Of a DNA stretch of 64,000 nucleotides, positions 9,012-18,037 are shown one piece after another. The translations under genes were made by a program, and so were the position numbers. The notes beneath the pieces were generated by a model. It was not told the origin of the DNA and did not search any database. It saw nothing but the letters and a program-made list of their open reading frames with translations. Each line of letters opens with the position of its first letter. The first letter of the stretch is position 1. The stretch is from Myxococcales bacterium (lineage in GTDB: Bacteria; Myxococcota_A; Polyangia; Haliangiales; Haliangiaceae), in NCBI GenBank assembly GCA_947483555.1, contig CANKMW010000023.1, positions 31,976-95,975 of the forward strand. Reading direction: 5' to 3'.

Positions 9012-9587
9012 TTACATGGGGCGCGCCGACGACCGCTCGACCGGCACGCGATCCCACGTGGGCCGCAGGTCGAGCTCGTCGATCCAGCGATCGAGATACG
9101 CGCGATCGAGCTGGTCGCCACGCATGGCGAGGATGCCCGCGATGTCGGCGAACTGGCGCTCGGACTGGCTGTCGCGCGCCCAGGCGAGCTTCGCGATGAT
9201 CACGTCCTCGGCCGTCGCCAGCGCCGCTGGTACCCCCGCGATCAACCCCGCCACCCGCCGGCGCAGCTCCTCGTGCGCATGAGCGGTGTCCTTGCGAAAC
9301 ACCAGATCGACCTTCCATCCCGTCGTCAGGTCGATGATGTTGAACATGCCCCGGCACCGCAGCTCCTGGCGCGCGACGTCGAGGTCGACGTAGAAGCGGT
9401 CGCGATCGATCGCCGCGAGAAAGTGCTCCAGCGCGTCCGGGCTCGGATCGAACACGACGTCGATGTCCTGGGTCGTGCGCGGCACGCCGTGTGCGGAGCT
9501 GGCGAACGAGCCTACGACCATGTGCGCGATCCCGAGCTGAACCAGGATCTCGGTCAGCCAGCGAATCGTATCGCCGGGGCCGCTCAC
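9012..9587 (-). CDS. Nucleotidyltransferase-like protein (MNT/AbiEii-type fold)
   Basis: 191 residues with the minimal nucleotidyltransferase core. VVGSFASSAHG is followed by RTTQDIDVVFD (about residues 23-48), the usual G-S-x-A-x2-G and D-x-D pattern. Later come WKVDLVFRK, a third acidic strand, and AEDVIIAKLAWARDSQSERQFADI, a helical segment common in the AbiEii and DUF6036-like groups. These proteins transfer nucleotides to proteins or RNA, and many act as toxin or antitoxin components. The GTG start at 9587 overlaps the stop of the 83-residue gene (GTGA), so the two are translationally coupled. Target unknown. Confidence 0.8.
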   Translation of the reverse strand: MSGPGDTIRWLTEILVQLGIAHMVVGSFASSAHGVPRTTQDIDVVFDPSPDALEHFLAAIDRDRFYVDLDVARQELRCRGMFNIIDLTTGWKVDLVFRKDTAHAHEELRRRVAGLIAGVPAALATAEDVIIAKLAWARDSQSERQFADIAGILAMRGDQLDRAYLDRWIDELDLRPTWDRVPVERSSARPM

Positions 9588-9835
9588 GGCGCCGGCGCGG
9601 GCTGGCCGGGCCAGACCTTGGCGTAGAGCACCTCGCCATGGAGGACGCGGAACAGCGCGCGCATCGCGGTGTGCTCGTCGTAGTCGGGGTGGCGAGCGCG
9701 GATGCCGTCCATCGACGTGCGGCGCGCCGCCTCCGACATCTCGAGCGCCAGCTCGAGGCGGCGGTCGATCGTCATGCGCCGATAGACGCCGAGCTGGACG
9801 GCGTGGGCCTCCGGCGTCGTATCGCTCGATCGCAT
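9584..9835 (-). CDS. Small helical protein coupled to the nucleotidyltransferase
   Basis: 83 residues from ATG 9835, mostly charged helix: SSDTTPEAHAVQLGVYRRM, a segment with ELALEMSEAARR, then IRARHPDYDEHTA and a C-terminal YAKVWPGQP. No signal peptide or membrane segment. Such short proteins are repeatedly seen immediately before nucleotidyltransferase genes, which suggests a partner or antitoxin-like role; that is inference from gene order. The stop overlaps the next start. Confidence 0.7.
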   Translation of the reverse strand: MRSSDTTPEAHAVQLGVYRRMTIDRRLELALEMSEAARRTSMDGIRARHPDYDEHTAMRALFRVLHGEVLYAKVWPGQPAPAP

Positions 9836-9845
9836 CGCGCCGATC

Positions 9846-10400
9846 TTACAGGAACCAGCCCGAGGCGACCATCGCGACCGCGACCACCGGGGCCAGCGAG
9901 ACCGCGCACGCCAGCGCGTAGTCGCGCACGCGGATCTCGGTGAGCGCCAGCGCGTACGACAGCGGCGCGTTGAACCAGACCACCAGCCGCATGAGCAAGA
10001 CCGATCGCACCGGGTGGCTCTCGACCCGTGCGAAGACGCGAGCGACCAGGCGATTGCGCGGCCGCCACGGCTCGGCGACGGCGCGGCGCACCAGCCGGGC
10101 GGTGAGGAACGGCAGGATCACGGCGAGCAAGCCGCCGGTGTAGCCGACGGCGAAGCCCAGCCAGGGACCGAACGCCAGCCGGCCGCCGACGACGAACGCC
10201 ATGCCGGGCATGCCGGCGTAGGCGCCGGCGACGAACACGCCGACGAAGATCGCGGGCGCCGCCGGTCCGAGCGAGTCGAGCCAGGCGCGGACGCTGCTCG
10301 GCGTGATGGCGCCGGTCCGCCACAGGTAGATCGCGCCGGCGCCGCCGGCACCGATCAGCGCCACGATCAGCGCCCGCCAGATGAGCTGGGAGCGCGGCAC
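9846..10400 (-). CDS. TVP38/TMEM64 (VTT/DedA-like) family membrane protein
   Basis: 184 residues with four to five hydrophobic segments, cytoplasmic membrane. The central stretch FVAGAYAGMPGMAFVVGG and FGPWLGFAVGYTGGLLAVILPF matches the VTT (SNARE-associated/DedA) core with its re-entrant loops and conserved Gly residues. Further on, RVESHPVRSVLLMRLVVWFN carries the typical Arg near the second re-entrant loop. DedA-family members act in lipid scrambling and membrane homeostasis; a precise substrate cannot be given. The GTG start at 10400 overlaps by one base the TAG stop of the lipoprotein gene upstream, implying co-transcription. Confidence 0.75.
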   Translation of the reverse strand: MPRSQLIWRALIVALIGAGGAGAIYLWRTGAITPSSVRAWLDSLGPAAPAIFVGVFVAGAYAGMPGMAFVVGGRLAFGPWLGFAVGYTGGLLAVILPFLTARLVRRAVAEPWRPRNRLVARVFARVESHPVRSVLLMRLVVWFNAPLSYALALTEIRVRDYALACAVSLAPVVAVAMVASGWFL

Positions 10401-11986
10401 TAGTCGGGGATGACCTGCAGGAACACCACGAACGAGGCCTCGGTGGGCTCACCGTCATCGTCCTTGGGTGCCGGGAACCGCCAGCTCGACATCAGGCGCT
10501 CGACGCAGGTGCCCAGCTCCGCGGTCGGTGCCTTGGCCCGGCGCGCGGTCACGCGACCGGCCTCGTTCACCGTGAAGCTGAGCTCGACCTTGCCGCGGAC
10601 GGTCGGGTCGGCCTTCAGCACGTTGCTGTAGCAGCGCTTGAGCCCGCCCAGGTAGCGCGAGAGCACCATGGACAGCACCTTGTCGACAGGCAGGTCGGTG
10701 TCATCGAGCGCCTGCTTGCCGCTGACCGAGATCCGCCCGCGGGGGCCGCGAGCTTCGTCCCCCACGGTGGCGGGACCGTCGCCGATGCGGGGGCCCGAGC
10801 CCAGGCCGGTGCGCGCCTCGCCGTCGCCGCGCGTGCCATGGCTGCCGACGCTGACCGCCGCGCCGCTCTCTCTGACCTGATCGAGCTGGGCGCCGAGATC
10901 GCTCCCCGGCCGAGCTCGGGCCATGTCGGCGCTGAGATCGCCGCCGCTGTCCCCGCTGCCCGCCAGCGCGGCCAGGTACTGCGCCGCCTCCTCCTGCAAG
11001 AGCACCGCCGAGGCTTCGCTCGGCGAAGCTCCGGGGGGAGCGATCGGTGGCCTGGCGTCGGCGACCTTGGTGTCGAAGCCGAGGGCGAGCTGCACGTCGG
11101 GGAACAGCGGGTTGCCATCGCCGTCGTGGCGCACCGCCACCAGCGCGGCGACCAGATCGGCGGTCACCAGGCTGTCGTCGACCATGATGACGATGGTCTG
11201 CTCCGACGGCGGGCGGGCGCGTCCGGACCAGCGCCGTGCGACGATCTCGGCCAGGTCGCCGCGCAGCGTGCCCAGCCAGGCGCCGCCGGCGGCCGGCGTC
11301 AGCGTGAGCTTCGGGCGGCCCAGCGTGCCCTCGAGCCCGGAGATCGACCACAGCATCGCGCGGCTCGCCGACAGCCCGAGGACCAGCTGCAGCGGCGGCG
11401 CGGCGGGCGCCACGTCGGGCGGCGTCGCCTCGTCGCGGGCGACCGGCGCCTCGGGCAGTCGCAGCGCGATCGAACCCGGACCGTCCGGCGTGCGGACGAC
11501 CAGCGCGAAGTCGCGCTGTCCGACCGTCGTGAACGAGCCGACCAGCTGCGTCAGCAGCGTCGCCGGCAGCGTCGGCTCCACGGCCACTCGCACCCAGCGC
11601 GGCGGAGCCGCGGGCTGCACCTTGACCCACGCCTCGGCCCACGAGGTGAGCGACGTGATGCGACCGCTGCTGCTCACGGCGGCGGCGTCGATCCGACCGC
11701 CGCTGACCGCCGCCATCGAGGTCCCTTCGACGACGATCGCGGTCGTCGATGCCACGACCAGTGGCCCGGGCGGGACCGCGTCGACCCGGGCGGTCGCCGC
11801 GACCTCGGTCACGACGACGGTGCGCAGCGGATCGATCGCGGCCGACCCCGCTGACCCGGAGGCCGCGGCCGAGCCGGTGGTCGCGGGCCCAGCGGTGCCC
11901 CCGCCAGTCGACGACGCTTGTTCGCCGCCCTTGCCACAGGCGGTCAGGACCAGGACAACGAGCGCGGAGCGGGTGACGGAGCCCAT
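10400..11986 (-). CDS. Lipoprotein with AgmX/TonB-like C-terminal domain
   Basis: 528 residues from ATG 11986, chosen because it opens a lipoprotein signal (LVVLVLTAC, then GKGGEQASS). The middle is low-complexity Ala/Ser/Gly around periplasmic segments with no family I recognise. The last about 110 residues, with LGGLKRCYSNVLKADP, GKVELSFTVNEAGRV and LGTCVERLMSSWRFP, match the domain at the C-terminus of myxobacterial AgmX/PglI and similar TonB-like proteins, which carries two conserved Cys. Its role there is periplasmic protein-protein contact in envelope or motility machines. It is likely the first gene of a run with the TVP38-like gene downstream. Confidence 0.75.
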   Translation of the reverse strand: MGSVTRSALVVLVLTACGKGGEQASSTGGGTAGPATTGSAAASGSAGSAAIDPLRTVVVTEVAATARVDAVPPGPLVVASTTAIVVEGTSMAAVSGGRIDAAAVSSSGRITSLTSWAEAWVKVQPAAPPRWVRVAVEPTLPATLLTQLVGSFTTVGQRDFALVVRTPDGPGSIALRLPEAPVARDEATPPDVAPAAPPLQLVLGLSASRAMLWSISGLEGTLGRPKLTLTPAAGGAWLGTLRGDLAEIVARRWSGRARPPSEQTIVIMVDDSLVTADLVAALVAVRHDGDGNPLFPDVQLALGFDTKVADARPPIAPPGASPSEASAVLLQEEAAQYLAALAGSGDSGGDLSADMARARPGSDLGAQLDQVRESGAAVSVGSHGTRGDGEARTGLGSGPRIGDGPATVGDEARGPRGRISVSGKQALDDTDLPVDKVLSMVLSRYLGGLKRCYSNVLKADPTVRGKVELSFTVNEAGRVTARRAKAPTAELGTCVERLMSSWRFPAPKDDDGEPTEASFVVFLQVIPD

Positions 11987-12026
11987 GCCGACAGGTAAGC
12001 GCACCCGGCGGCCGGCGTCCACAAGA

Positions 12027-15000
12027 TCAGCGGATGTCGTCTGGATCGTCGAGCGCGGCGAGGTCGACCCGCGCGCCCAGCCTCGAGAACACGGCGCGCG
12101 CCCGGGCCCGCGCCGCGGCCGCCTGGCCGGGGCGAGCGGCGTGATCGTGCAACCGCGCCGCCGCGGCATCGAGCCGCGCCCGTTCGAACGGGTCGGCGTC
12201 GGCGAGCAGGCGGGTGGCCTCCTCGAGCCCGGCGGCGGCCGCGGTCGGAACCCCGGCGCGGGCATCGAGCTGCGCGACGATGCGCAGGCCGACCGCGACC
12301 TCGGCGTCGATGCCGGCGGTCCGGGCGATCGTGATCGATCGCGCGATGGCGGTGCGCGCGCTCGCCAGGTCGCCGCGTCGCGCCGCGATCCGGGCCGCGA
12401 ACTGGTACGACTCCGGCAAGATCCGGCGCTGGCCGACCGCCTCGAGCACGCGGATGCCCTCGGTCAGACGCGCCGTCGCGCGATCGAGCTCGCCCAGCTC
12501 GAGGTGATACCCGGCGAGGTTGTTGAGCGCCAGCCCCGTGGTCGGCCGGGCGCCGGTTCGCCGGCACAGCGCCAGCGCGCGCTCGGTGTGGTCGACGGCG
12601 GCCGCCAGCTCACCGAGGTTGGCCAGCACAAAGCCGAGGTTGATGTGGCCGGTGATCTGGCCCGACAGATCGCCGAGCTCGAGGGCGATCTCGAGGACCC
12701 GCTGGTTGCAGCTGTGCTGATCGGTCCAGCGGCCGGCGCGCATGTACGCGCCGCCCAGCCGCGACAGCGCGTGGACCAGCTCGCGGCGATGTGGCGTGGG
12801 GTCGAGCAGCTCGACCGCACGCTCGCAGGACGCCAGTCCGGTCGGGTCGTTCGTACCGAGCTGGTACGAACGAACCCAGCCGAGCGTCCCGAACAGGAGG
12901 GCCGCCTGGCGGGGATCGCGGCACGCCGCTGGGGTCAGCTCGCCGCCGGGCGCCAGGAGCGCCAGCCCGCGTTCGAAGTGCACGATCGCCGCCGCGTGAT
13001 CGGCGCGCGCGCTCGCGACCTGACCCTGTCGGTAGGCCAGGCGGGCCTGGGCCAGATCGTCGTCGGGCGCGGTGCGCGCGATCGCGGCGGCGAACGCTTC
13101 GTCGGCGGCGTCGAGCGTGTCGGCCTCGAAGGCGGCCTCGCCGAGCCGCTCGGCCAGCGCCGCGTCGCCAGCGCCGCCGGCCAGGTCCCACGCCCGTCGC
13201 AGCGCGCCATAGGCCTGGCGGTACGCGAACAGCTCGAGGCTGCGCTGGCCCGCCGTGCGCCATGCCACGACGGCGCCGATGACGTCGCCCCCGAGCTCGC
13301 GATGGTGGGCCAGGGCCCACAGCAGGTCCGGATCCGCGGCCGGACCCCGCGTGACGCTCATCGTCGTTGGCGGCGGGGTCGTCGGGGACACCGGCGTCGT
13401 CGGCGCCGGTGTCGCCGTGCCCTCGAGCTGCACGCCGAGCCAGCGCGCCACCGCAGCATGAGCCTGGCGCCGGTCGCGCGGCGCCAGGCGCTGGTAGGCG
13501 ACGTCGCGAACCAGGGCGTGGGCCAGCTCGTACCGATCGTCGTCGAGCCCGCTGGGCGGGGTCGGGTAGGCCAGCGCGCGGCGCTCGAGCTCGGCGAGCG
13601 CGGCGTCGAGCTCGGTGTCGCCGACCGGCGCCGGCAGCGCGGCGCGCGCGGCCTCGCGCCAGAAGCCACGACCGACCACGGCGGCGGCGGTGAGCAGGTC
13701 GGCGGCGATCGGCGACAGCCGCTCGAGGCGCGCCTGCACCACCGCCTCGACGGTCTCGGGCAGCGTGCCGGCGGCGTCACCGCGCTCGACCAGATCGCGA
13801 GCCAGCTCGTCGATGAAGAACGGATTGCCGCCGGCGCGCGCGACCACGCCGGCCAGCGCCTCGTCGCTCGCGGCCGGTGCGGTGTCGCGGGCGACGCGAA
13901 GCGCGGTGGCGTCGTCGAGGGGGCCGAGCTCGACCACGTCGGCGCCCCGCAGCTCGGCGGCCTCGCGCGTGAAGACCACCACCAGCACCGGCACGGCGTC
14001 GAGCGTGGTGGCCAGCTCGGCGATCAGCGCGCGCGACACTTCGTCGGCCCATTGCAGGTCGTCGAACAGCACCGCCACCGGCCGGCGCGCGGCGCGTTCC
14101 TCGAGCCAGCGGCGGGCCGCCGTCAGCGTGGCGCCGCGGTTGGCGCCGCCGGGTGCCGCGCGCGAGGCGGCGTCGAACCAGTCGGCGTGTGCCGTGCGCA
14201 CCATCGACAGCGCCGCCGCTTCGCCCAGTGGCGCGGCGCAGGCCACCAGCCATTCGACGTCGCGACGTTCGGCGACCCGGGCCATGAAGGCCTCGCGCAG
14301 GCGACTCTTGCCCAGCCCGGGGCCGCCGCGCACCTCGACGACCCGCGGGACGCGGGTCTCGAAGCAGATCCGGGCCATGGCCTCGAGCTGCGCCACCTCG
14401 CGGGCCCGGGCCCCGCTGCCGTGCGCGGTGGCCGCCGGTCGGGCCTCGCCGGTGACCCGCATCGCTCGCCCGCCCGCGGCCTCGCCGGCCGGCGCCACGT
14501 CGACGTGCCCGGCGACCTGGCGTGACGCCGCCGCCGACAGCCAGACCTGCCCGGCCGGGGCGGCGAACGCGAGCGCGTCGGCGGTCCGGGCGACGTCGCG
14601 CGGCACGGCGGCCAGCGAGCGAGCGCCGCTGTCGGGCCGCATCATCACGCGTCGGGTGTCGACGCCGGCCTTGCCACGCGGGTGCGCGAGCAGGAGCCGC
14701 TGCGCAGCTCGCACGGCGCGCGTGGCGTCGTCGCCGAGCGACGTCGGCACGCCGAACAGCGCCGTCACCGAACTGGAGCCGACCGAGATCGGCCAGCCGC
14801 CGAGATCGACGACGGCGTGTTCCAGCTCGTCGCCGGTGACCGGCTCCGGCGTCAGCGACGTCGACGCGGCAAGCGTCTCGAACCCGCCGGTCGACTGGTC
14901 GGCGAAGAAGGTCAGCACCGTCGCGACCCGCGGCTCGACGCGGCGGCGGGCGGGGCCGACGGTGGCGTGGTCGGGCAGCGGCCCGATCGGGATCGCGGCG

Positions 15001-15962
15001 GCGCCGAGCGCATCGTCGGCGGTCTCGCGCAGCGCGCCGGCCAACCCTTCGGCGAGCGCCAGCGGCGAGCGCAGGCGGTCGCCGGGCAAGGACGCCAGGC
15101 CGGCGCGCAACACCCGATCGAGCGCCAGCCCGCGTGCCCCTTGCAGCAGCTCGGGCGGCAGAGAGACCGCCGGCTCGTGATCGCGGGCGCGGCGCGCCGC
15201 CTGGCGCATCGAATGGACGACGAACGGCGTGGTGCCGGCGACCACCTCGTAGGCCACGACCGTCGCCGAGTACACGTCGGCGCGGCCATCGAAGAGCTCG
15301 CCGCGCAGCTGCTCTGGCGCGGTGTAGGCCGGCGTCCCGACCACGGTGCCATCGCCCTCACCGGCGACGCTGGCGACGCCGAAGTCGGTGAGCACGACGC
15401 GACCGTCGTCGACCATGATGTTGTCGGGCTTGACGTCGCGGTGCAGCACGCCGGCGGCGTGGGCGGCGGCGAGCGCCGCGCACAGCTGCGAGATCAGGTC
15501 GACGATCGCGATCAGGGTCAGCGGCGGCGCCTCGCCGGCGCGGATGGCGCGCTGCAGCTGGCGCAAGCTGCGACCGGGAACCAGCGCCATGGTCACGAAC
15601 ATGTGCTCGCCGTGCTGACCGATGTCGTGGACCCGGCACACGTTGGGGTGCGAGACCCGTCGCGCCAGCCGCACCTCGCTGCGCAGGCGCTTGCGGTACG
15701 CGGGGTCGCCGGACAGCTCGCTGCGCAGCAGCTTGAGCGCGACGTTCTCTTCGAGGTCGAGGTCGTGCGCGGCGTAGACCTCGCCCATGCCGCCGCGCCC
15801 GAGCAGGGCACCGATGCGGTAGCGGCCAGCGAGCACGGCGCCCGCCGCCAGCGCGGTCGCGCTGGTCGACGGCGCCAGCGACGGCGTCTCGGTCGGCGCG
15901 CTGTCGTCGACGCGAGACAGGGTCGCCGGCCGCGTCGGCTGCGGACCGCCGGGCTCGTTCAC
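12027..15962 (-). CDS. Multidomain Ser/Thr protein kinase with cyclase-like, AAA ATPase and TPR regions
   Basis: About 1311 residues. A Hanks-type kinase domain comes first, with glycine loop GRGGMGEVYA, HRDVKPDN near 174-181, DFG, and APEQ. Residues about 345-490 look like a class III nucleotide cyclase domain (ATVLTFFAD, then GSSSVTALFGVP and a DDATRAVRAA helix), but the metal-binding aspartates are not evident, so it is probably inactive. A signal-transduction ATPase follows with Walker A GGPGLGKS near 545 and Walker B VAVLFDDLQWAD. The C-terminal half is TPR-like helical repeats. Such fusions are common in myxobacteria and act as cytosolic signalling hubs. GTG at 15962 is preferred; TTG at 15980 is possible. 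Neither has a clear ribosome site. Confidence 0.88.
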   Translation of the reverse strand: MNEPGGPQPTRPATLSRVDDSAPTETPSLAPSTSATALAAGAVLAGRYRIGALLGRGGMGEVYAAHDLDLEENVALKLLRSELSGDPAYRKRLRSEVRLARRVSHPNVCRVHDIGQHGEHMFVTMALVPGRSLRQLQRAIRAGEAPPLTLIAIVDLISQLCAALAAAHAAGVLHRDVKPDNIMVDDGRVVLTDFGVASVAGEGDGTVVGTPAYTAPEQLRGELFDGRADVYSATVVAYEVVAGTTPFVVHSMRQAARRARDHEPAVSLPPELLQGARGLALDRVLRAGLASLPGDRLRSPLALAEGLAGALRETADDALGAAAIPIGPLPDHATVGPARRRVEPRVATVLTFFADQSTGGFETLAASTSLTPEPVTGDELEHAVVDLGGWPISVGSSSVTALFGVPTSLGDDATRAVRAAQRLLLAHPRGKAGVDTRRVMMRPDSGARSLAAVPRDVARTADALAFAAPAGQVWLSAAASRQVAGHVDVAPAGEAAGGRAMRVTGEARPAATAHGSGARAREVAQLEAMARICFETRVPRVVEVRGGPGLGKSRLREAFMARVAERRDVEWLVACAAPLGEAAALSMVRTAHADWFDAASRAAPGGANRGATLTAARRWLEERAARRPVAVLFDDLQWADEVSRALIAELATTLDAVPVLVVVFTREAAELRGADVVELGPLDDATALRVARDTAPAASDEALAGVVARAGGNPFFIDELARDLVERGDAAGTLPETVEAVVQARLERLSPIAADLLTAAAVVGRGFWREAARAALPAPVGDTELDAALAELERRALAYPTPPSGLDDDRYELAHALVRDVAYQRLAPRDRRQAHAAVARWLGVQLEGTATPAPTTPVSPTTPPPTTMSVTRGPAADPDLLWALAHHRELGGDVIGAVVAWRTAGQRSLELFAYRQAYGALRRAWDLAGGAGDAALAERLGEAAFEADTLDAADEAFAAAIARTAPDDDLAQARLAYRQGQVASARADHAAAIVHFERGLALLAPGGELTPAACRDPRQAALLFGTLGWVRSYQLGTNDPTGLASCERAVELLDPTPHRRELVHALSRLGGAYMRAGRWTDQHSCNQRVLEIALELGDLSGQITGHINLGFVLANLGELAAAVDHTERALALCRRTGARPTTGLALNNLAGYHLELGELDRATARLTEGIRVLEAVGQRRILPESYQFAARIAARRGDLASARTAIARSITIARTAGIDAEVAVGLRIVAQLDARAGVPTAAAAGLEEATRLLADADPFERARLDAAAARLHDHAARPGQAAAARARARAVFSRLGARVDLAALDDPDDIR

Positions 15963-16017
15963 CGGGCGATGATACCGCAAGGGCAGGCGCCGGGTCGTTC
16001 ACGCGGTAGGCTCGGCC

Positions 16018-16818
16018 ATGGCACAGCGCGCCTCGTTCGCGTCGCGATATGGACCGTGGGCGGTGGTGACCGGCGCGTCGTCGGGCATCGGGGCCGAATT
16101 TGCGCGCCAGCTGGTCGGGCGGGGGCTCGCGGTGGTGCTGGTGGCGCGCCGCCGCGAGCGGCTCGAGGCCCTGGGCGCCGACCTCCACGCGGCCCACGGG
16201 GCCGAGGTCCGCGTCGTGGTGTCCGACCTGGCCGGCTCCGACGGCGTCGCGAACCTGGTCGCCGCGGTCGCCGATCTGGACGTCGGGCTCCTGGTCAACA
16301 ACGCTGGCGTCGGACTCAAGGGCCGCCTCATCGATCTCGATGCCGGCGTGCTGCGCCGTCTCGTCGAGGTCAACTGCCAGGCGCCGCTCGCGCTCGCCCA
16401 CGGCTTCGGCCGCCGGCTGGTCGACCGCGGCAAGGGCGGGATCATCATGGTGGCGTCGACCGGCGGCTTCCAGGCGCTGCCATGGAGCGCCGCGTACGGA
16501 GCCAGCAAGGGCTTCGACCTGCTGCTCGGCGAGGCCCTCGCGGTCGAGCTGCGCGCCGATGGCGTCGATGTGCTCACGCTGGCTCCCGGCGGCACCGATA
16601 CCGAAGGGCCGATGAACACCGGCGTCGATCCGGCCAAGGTGCCCGGCAAGCTGATGGCGGTCGAGCCGGTGGTGCGGGCTGCGCTCGATGGCCTCGGTCG
16701 GAGGACGTTGGTGATTCCGGGTGCCGGCAACCGGGCCGCCGCGTGGGCGACCCGGTTGGTTCCGCGTGCGGTTGCGGCCCGTGCCGCCGGACGGATCATG
16801 CGGCGGGTGATCAGCTGA
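16018..16818 (+). CDS. Short-chain dehydrogenase/reductase
   Basis: 266 residues, cytosolic. Classical SDR layout: TGASSGIG at 18-25 binds the nucleotide, NNAG follows at mid-protein, and the catalytic residues are Ser147, Tyr160 and Lys164 (YGASK). An Arg-rich stretch after the second strand (VARRRERLE) suggests NADP(H) preference. The substrate is not indicated. The C-terminal extension is basic and slightly hydrophobic. The gene is divergent from the large kinase and its stop codon is followed after two bases by a GGTTTC array. Confidence 0.9.
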   Translation: MAQRASFASRYGPWAVVTGASSGIGAEFARQLVGRGLAVVLVARRRERLEALGADLHAAHGAEVRVVVSDLAGSDGVANLVAAVADLDVGLLVNNAGVGLKGRLIDLDAGVLRRLVEVNCQAPLALAHGFGRRLVDRGKGGIIMVASTGGFQALPWSAAYGASKGFDLLLGEALAVELRADGVDVLTLAPGGTDTEGPMNTGVDPAKVPGKLMAVEPVVRAALDGLGRRTLVIPGAGNRAAAWATRLVPRAVAARAAGRIMRRVIS

Positions 16819-16820
16819 GC

Positions 16821-16900
16821 GGTTTCGGCTCCGGTTTCGGTTTCGGCTCCGGTTTCGGTTTCGGCTCCGGTTTCGGTTTCGGCTCCGGTTTCGGCGTCGG
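16821..16900. repeat. GGTTTC array B, between convergent genes
   Basis: Starts two bases after the SDR stop and ends at the DUF4349 stop. It has a regular 18-bp higher-order unit, GGTTTCGGTTTCGGCTCC, repeated about four times, unlike the irregular arrays A, C and D. It fills the whole gap between the two convergent genes. Confidence 0.95.
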
Positions 16901-17926
16901 TCAGGCGGCGGGCGGCGGCGGCGGCGGCGGCATCGGATACCCGGTCGGCGCGTAGACCATGGCGCGCGGCAGGCGGACGCGGCGGCGCAGGAAGCGGATG
17001 CCGAAGTAGCCCACCGGCAGCAGCAGCGGGAGCCATGGCAGGAGCGCGATCAGCGCGATCGACAGGCCCTCGGCGGCGGCGCCCAGCGCGGCGATCGATT
17101 CGTTCCACGCCATGGTCACGCGGCGACCGAAGGTCGGTGCGGTCGCCGCGGCGATCTCCGGCCGCTGGGTCGCGAGGGTCAGGGTCAGCGTCGACAGCGA
17201 GACCTGATCGTTCCACACCCGCATGCGGCCCTCGAACTGCTCGATCTCGCTGCGGATGCGCGCCAGCTCACGCTCGACCTCGAGCACCTCGCTGACCGTG
17301 CCGGTGCCGGTGGCGGCCAGCTCGAGCAGTCGCTTCTCGAGCGCGCGCGCGCTGGCCAGGCGGGCGCTGGTATCGACGTACTCGGCGGTGATGTCGGCCG
17401 AGTCGGTCGACTCCTGCTGGATCTCGCCGAGCGCGCGCAGCTGCGGCAGCAGGTCGCCGAACGCGCTCGACGGGACCCGCACGACGATCACGGCCGAGCT
17501 GACCTGCCCCTCGCTGCGGCTGACCCGCGTCGAGTCGACGAAGCCGCCGGCTTCCTTGACGATGATCTCGATGCGATCACGGGCGCCGTCGTAGGTGGCG
17601 ACGATCAGATCGAGGTGGCCGGTGCGGACGATCTTGCGATTGTCGACCGGCGCGCCGTCGAGGCCGCCGCGGTGCGGGTCGATCTTGGCGGGCCCGCGCG
17701 CTTGCACCGTGGTGGCTTCACCGGCGGTATCGGCGGGGACGGTGACGTCTGCCGCTTCGCGGTAGAACTGCGCCGACTTCGACTTCTCCTGCTCGGAGCC
17801 CCGCGGTGCGGCGCGATCGTTGTTGGCGCACGCCCCGAACAGGACGGCGGCGATGGCGGCGAGCGCAGCGAGGTGGCGAAGCGGACGGTGGGAACGGTGG
17901 CGTGACGGAACGGTGGATGGGCGCAT
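16901..17926 (-). CDS. DUF4349 domain lipoprotein with C-terminal membrane segment
   Basis: 341 residues from ATG 17926, which opens a lipoprotein-type signal (AAVLFGAC, then ANNDR). The DUF4349 core runs from DNRKIVRTGHLDLIVA through VIVVRVPSSAFGDLL and continues into a coiled coil (SEVLEVERELARIRSEIEQ). Near the C-terminus a strong hydrophobic segment (LSIALIALLPWLPLLLP) is followed by basic residues and a Pro-rich tail. DUF4349 proteins are envelope proteins of uncertain function. The stop lies at the edge of repeat array B. Confidence 0.8.
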   Translation of the reverse strand: MRPSTVPSRHRSHRPLRHLAALAAIAAVLFGACANNDRAAPRGSEQEKSKSAQFYREAADVTVPADTAGEATTVQARGPAKIDPHRGGLDGAPVDNRKIVRTGHLDLIVATYDGARDRIEIIVKEAGGFVDSTRVSRSEGQVSSAVIVVRVPSSAFGDLLPQLRALGEIQQESTDSADITAEYVDTSARLASARALEKRLLELAATGTGTVSEVLEVERELARIRSEIEQFEGRMRVWNDQVSLSTLTLTLATQRPEIAAATAPTFGRRVTMAWNESIAALGAAAEGLSIALIALLPWLPLLLPVGYFGIRFLRRRVRLPRAMVYAPTGYPMPPPPPPPAA

Positions 17927-18037
17927 GATCTGGTCAACGCACGACCCCGGCGCGCAGTTTGTCGTTTCTTGTCGCCGGGTGTCAGCACCCAGAAACCGCG
18001 CACCCGCCTCACCGCGACCGTAGTAGGGTGCCGGCCG

